Positions 61,166-64,000 of a DNA stretch of 64,000 bases are shown here, piece by piece. Position 1 is the first letter of the stretch. Each line of letters opens with the position of its first letter. The position numbers and the translations under genes were made by a program. The notes below the pieces were generated by a model, which searched no databases, was not told the origin of the DNA, and worked only from the letters and a program-made list of their open reading frames with translations. Source of the stretch: Streptomyces solicavernae (lineage in GTDB: Bacteria; Actinomycetota; Actinomycetes; Streptomycetales; Streptomycetaceae); the NCBI RefSeq assembly GCF_029968095.1, contig NZ_JASCIR010000005.1, positions 186,001 to 250,000 on the forward strand. Reading direction: 5' to 3'.

Positions 61166-63187
61166 GTGACCCATCACCCCACGCGCCGCACCGTCGTCCT
61201 GACCCCGGCCGCCGCTGCCGCGGCCCTGCTCACCCCCGCGACCCGGGCGACGGCCGCCCCGGCGCAGGACGACGACCTGCAGCCGTACGCGTCCTACTGG
61301 TTCCCCGACTCGCTCCCGTCCGGCACCCCGGGCGAGGGTGTCGTCTGGCGCTCCCTGCTCGGCTGGACGCCGGAGGGCGACCCGGACCTGGCGTTCAACC
61401 GCTCCACCACGCCGCTCGCGGAACGTTTCACCCCGGTCCCGGTGAACGCCTCGGCGCGCGCCGACCGGGCCCGGATCGCCTCCCTGGTGTCGTTCCACCC
61501 GACCGCGGGCAACCCGTCGCAGGGCGCCGCCACCGCCGACCACTACGCCCTGACCCACTGGGCGTACCTCGACGAGCTGGTGTTCTGGGGCGGCTCCTCC
61601 GGCGAGGGCATCGTGCTCGCCCCGAACGCCCCGGTCGTGGACGCCGCCCACCGCAACGGCGTCCCGGTCCTCGGCAACGTCTTCCTGCCGCCGGCCGCGT
61701 ACGGCGGTCAGCTGCGGTGGACCCGCGACCTGGTGCAGCGGGACGCGCGGGGCGGCTTCCCGGTCGCCGAGAAGCTGGTGCAGGTCGCGACCGCGTACGG
61801 CTTCGACGGCTGGTTCGTGAACGCGGAGACCGACGGCGGGGATCCGGAACTCGGCGCTCATATGCTCGCCTTCGTAGAGGAGTTGAAGCGGCTCGGCGCA
61901 CCGCACGGGCTGCGTGTCACCTGGTACGACGCGATGACGGCGAACGGCTCCGTCGACTGGCAGAACGAGCTGAACGCCGCCAACCAGGACTTCTTCCTCG
62001 CCTCGGACACGATGTTCGTCAACTTCGACTGGAACACCGCGAAGCTCGCCGCCTCCGCGCGGCTCGCCCAGGACCTGGACCGCGGCCGGTACGAGCTGTG
62101 GGCGGGCGTCGACGTCGAGTCCGAGGGCCTGCACACCCCCGTGGACTGGGACGCTGTCCTGCCCGCCGGCGCCGACCCGGTCGTGTCGTACGGCTTCTAC
62201 CGGCCCGAGTGGACCCTGGGCCATCTGCCCGAGGGCCGCACGCCCGGGCAGTTCCACGCCGCCGACGACCGCTTCTGGACCGGCGAGTCCCTCGACCCGG
62301 CCCGCCCGGGCGGCAGTTGGCGCGCCCCCGCGTCCGCCGTCGCCGACCGCTCGACCGTGACGGATCTGCCGTTCGCCTGCGCGTTCAACACCGGCCACGG
62401 CCTCAAGTGGTACGAGGACGGCCGGGTCCGTTCGGACGCCGCCTGGAACCAGCTCGGCCTGCAGGACCGGCTCCCCGGACGCCGCTGGGTGGTCCGCACC
62501 GAGGGCGCCCGCCCGCAGGTCGCCCTGGACTTCGCGGATGCCTGGCGCGGCGGCTCCAGCCTGCTCGTCGACGGCGCCCCGGACGCGCCCGTCACCGTGG
62601 AACTGCACGCCGTCCGGCTGCCGTTGAGCACCGCCACGGTCGTCCGGCTCGCGCAGCGCGTGGTCTCCGGCGGGCCGGTGCGCGTCGAGCTCGGCGTGGC
62701 CCTGCGGGAGCCGGACCAGGCCGGGGATCCGCAGGCGTACGCGTTCCTGCCCGTGGGGAAGGCAGGCGCCGGGGGCTGGTCCGAGGCGGAGGTGCGGCTC
62801 GCCTCGCTCGGCGGCAGCGGCACGGTTCACGGCCTGGCGGTACGGCTCACCGCCTCCGGGCCCGTGCGGTGGCGGCTCGGCGCGCTGGCGGTGCGGGACG
62901 CGGAGGAGCAGATCGCGGCGCCCTCGGGTCTACGGGTCGACAAGTCGTCCGGCGATGGACAGTTCCGCCTGTCCTGGCGGCCGTCGCCCACCGCCCCGCG
63001 CCACTACGAGCTGCACCGCGTCCTGCCCGACGGCACGCGCCGCTTCCTCACGGGCACCTGCGCGCGGGCCGCGTATGTGAAGGGCCTCGCGGCCGAGCCG
63101 GGCGAGAAGGCCGTGACCTTTGAACTGCGTGCGGTGGGCGAGCTCTTCACACCCTCGGAGCCGATTGCCGTCACCCACCCCTGGTAA
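61166..63187 (+). CDS. GH85 endo-beta-N-acetylglucosaminidase
   Basis: The 673-residue secreted protein has a twin-Arg-like leader (RRTVVLTPAAAAAALL) and a GH85 catalytic domain (LQPYASYWFPDSLPSG; GVPVLGNVFLPPAAYGG) with the catalytic pair in YGFDGWFVNAET (Asn219 and Glu221). Beta-sandwich parts follow (about 430-670; fibronectin-like end). It cuts the chitobiose core of N-glycans, freeing the glycan for uptake. GAGGAG precedes GTG 61166. Confidence 0.88.
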   Translation: MTHHPTRRTVVLTPAAAAAALLTPATRATAAPAQDDDLQPYASYWFPDSLPSGTPGEGVVWRSLLGWTPEGDPDLAFNRSTTPLAERFTPVPVNASARADRARIASLVSFHPTAGNPSQGAATADHYALTHWAYLDELVFWGGSSGEGIVLAPNAPVVDAAHRNGVPVLGNVFLPPAAYGGQLRWTRDLVQRDARGGFPVAEKLVQVATAYGFDGWFVNAETDGGDPELGAHMLAFVEELKRLGAPHGLRVTWYDAMTANGSVDWQNELNAANQDFFLASDTMFVNFDWNTAKLAASARLAQDLDRGRYELWAGVDVESEGLHTPVDWDAVLPAGADPVVSYGFYRPEWTLGHLPEGRTPGQFHAADDRFWTGESLDPARPGGSWRAPASAVADRSTVTDLPFACAFNTGHGLKWYEDGRVRSDAAWNQLGLQDRLPGRRWVVRTEGARPQVALDFADAWRGGSSLLVDGAPDAPVTVELHAVRLPLSTATVVRLAQRVVSGGPVRVELGVALREPDQAGDPQAYAFLPVGKAGAGGWSEAEVRLASLGGSGTVHGLAVRLTASGPVRWRLGALAVRDAEEQIAAPSGLRVDKSSGDGQFRLSWRPSPTAPRHYELHRVLPDGTRRFLTGTCARAAYVKGLAAEPGEKAVTFELRAVGELFTPSEPIAVTHPW

Positions 63188-63208
63188 CGCCTACCTGTAC
63201 GTCCGAAG

Positions 63209-63263
63209 AGCAGCCGAAAAGCAGCCGAAAAGCAGCCGAAGAGCAGCCGAAGCTCAGCTGAAG
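63209..63263. repeat. 11-bp tandem repeat
   Basis: Five units of AGCAGCCGAAA (the last degenerate) lie between the GH85 stop and the GH38 start. Confidence 0.8.
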
Positions 63264-63282
63264 CACAGATACGGAGCCCCTC

Positions 63283-64000
63283 ATGCATGACGACCGCGCC
63301 CTCGTGGAGGCCCGCCTCAAGCGTGTGCTCGACGAGCGCATCCGTCCCGCCGTGTACCCCGAGTCGGTGCCGCTCACGGTCGAGGCCTGGGTCGCACCCG
63401 GTGAGCCGGTGCCGGTGGCCGAGGGCCTGGCGGCCCCGCACACGCCGGTGGAGGTCGGCACGCGGTGGGGGGCTCCGTGGGCGACGACCTGGTTCCGGGT
63501 GATGGGCGAAGTCCCCGCCGAGTGGGCCGGGAGGACCGTGGAGGCGGTGCTCGACCTGGGCTTCGACGAGCGGATGCCCGGCTTCCAGTGCGAGGCGCTG
63601 GTCTACACGCCGGACGGCGAGCCGGTGAAGGCGGTCAACCCGCGCAACCAGTGGGTGCGCGTCGGCGCCCCGGTGGCGGGCGGCGAGAGCGTCGAGTGGC
63701 GGCTTGAGGCGGCGTCCAACCCGGTGCTGCTTGGCGACGACCCGTTCCGTCCCACCGACCTCGGCGACCGGGAGACGGCGGGGGACGAGCCGCAGTACGT
63801 CCTGACGCGGATGGACCTCGCGGTCTTCGACGCGGAGGTGTGGGAGCTGGTCCAGGACCTGGAGGTCGTCGGCGAGCTGATGCAGGAGCTGCCGGTCGAG
63901 AACGCGCGGCGCTGGGAACTCCTGCGCGCGGTCGGCCGTTGTCTGGATGCGATCGACCTCCAGGATGTGAACGGCACCGCGGCCGCCGCCCGTTCGCACC
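63283..64000 (+). CDS. GH38 alpha-mannosidase, N-terminal part (partial)
   Basis: From ATG 63283 (GGAG 7 nt upstream) 239 residues are visible before the edge. They match the N-terminal beta domain of bacterial GH38 alpha-mannosidases (AAPHTPVEVGTRWGAPWATT; VLDLGFDERMPGFQCEALVY; KAVNPRNQWVRVG). No signal peptide is visible, so trimming of mannose residues is expected inside the cell. The catalytic region lies beyond the window. Confidence 0.85.
   Translation, partial: MHDDRALVEARLKRVLDERIRPAVYPESVPLTVEAWVAPGEPVPVAEGLAAPHTPVEVGTRWGAPWATTWFRVMGEVPAEWAGRTVEAVLDLGFDERMPGFQCEALVYTPDGEPVKAVNPRNQWVRVGAPVAGGESVEWRLEAASNPVLLGDDPFRPTDLGDRETAGDEPQYVLTRMDLAVFDAEVWELVQDLEVVGELMQELPVENARRWELLRAVGRCLDAIDLQDVNGTAAAARSH

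Noticed and set aside
58685..62830. 1381-codon leftward open frame across the transporter and glycosidase genes
   Set aside because: Antisense shadow of well-identified genes (permeases, GH5, GH85).

Overview
The window is a GC-rich chromosome segment of a Streptomyces. Gene content and order (whiH, hrdB, rnhB, nrdJ-nrdR-lexA, dinG-like helicase, an NRPS-independent siderophore pair, hflX, an rshA-like RelA/SpoT homologue, dapF, miaA, miaB) match the conserved core around hrdB in Streptomyces as I remember it from S. coelicolor. All identifications come from reading the sequence and from family knowledge; no database search was run.

Region 1 (about 224-10706) is an integrated element of about 10.5 kb in the 3' end of hrdB, the essential principal sigma factor gene. 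A 14-bp identical core (224-237 and 10693-10706) lies within a longer imperfect copy of the hrdB tail. The element restores the HrdB C-terminus but with different codons and a different stop, and the original terminator is left 10 kb away. It encodes a tyrosine integrase, a MerR-like excisionase, a RepA-like AAA helicase, an HK97-fold major capsid protein, a broken HNH nuclease, an XRE/DUF5753 regulator with a DUF6879 partner, and several very small proteins, some with cysteine pairs. There is no portal, terminase, protease, tail or lysis gene. It also has two iteron-like arrays and a 26-bp repeated site. It looks more like a capsid-encoding phage satellite (or a strongly reduced prophage) than a pSAM2-type conjugative element. 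This is the most unusual part of the window.

Region 2 (10.7-27.7 kb) holds hrdB, whiH, a fused ABC transporter, a NUDIX/NrtR-like protein, a DUF4192 protein, a RecQ helicase with a phosphoribosyltransferase-like tail, rnhB, an ADP-ribosylglycohydrolase and a C-terminally truncated FAD oxidoreductase. Region 3 (27.8-35.7 kb) is a nucleotide-pool and DNA-damage block: terD-like, nrdJ, nrdR, lexA with an SOS box, and a DinG/XPD-type helicase. Region 4 (35.7-42.4 kb) has an IucA/IucC siderophore synthetase, an aminotransferase-fold protein lacking the PLP lysine, and two tandem paralogous secreted serine protease lipoproteins. Region 5 (42.5-55.2 kb) has hflX, an M1 peptidase, rshA-like, dapF, miaA, miaB and a TAXI-type binding protein.

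Region 6 (55.2 kb to the right edge) is a LacI-controlled operon: a sugar ABC transporter (binding lipoprotein and two permeases), a GH5-like enzyme, a GH85 endo-beta-N-acetylglucosaminidase and the start of a GH38 alpha-mannosidase. Together these suggest release, import and breakdown of high-mannose N-glycans. Two copies of one operator are visible, one of them in the spacer of the operon promoter.

Across the host part there are more than fifteen short tandem-repeat loci (6-48 bp units). At five genes the repeat array begins at the stop codon and repeats a TGA-containing unit many times.
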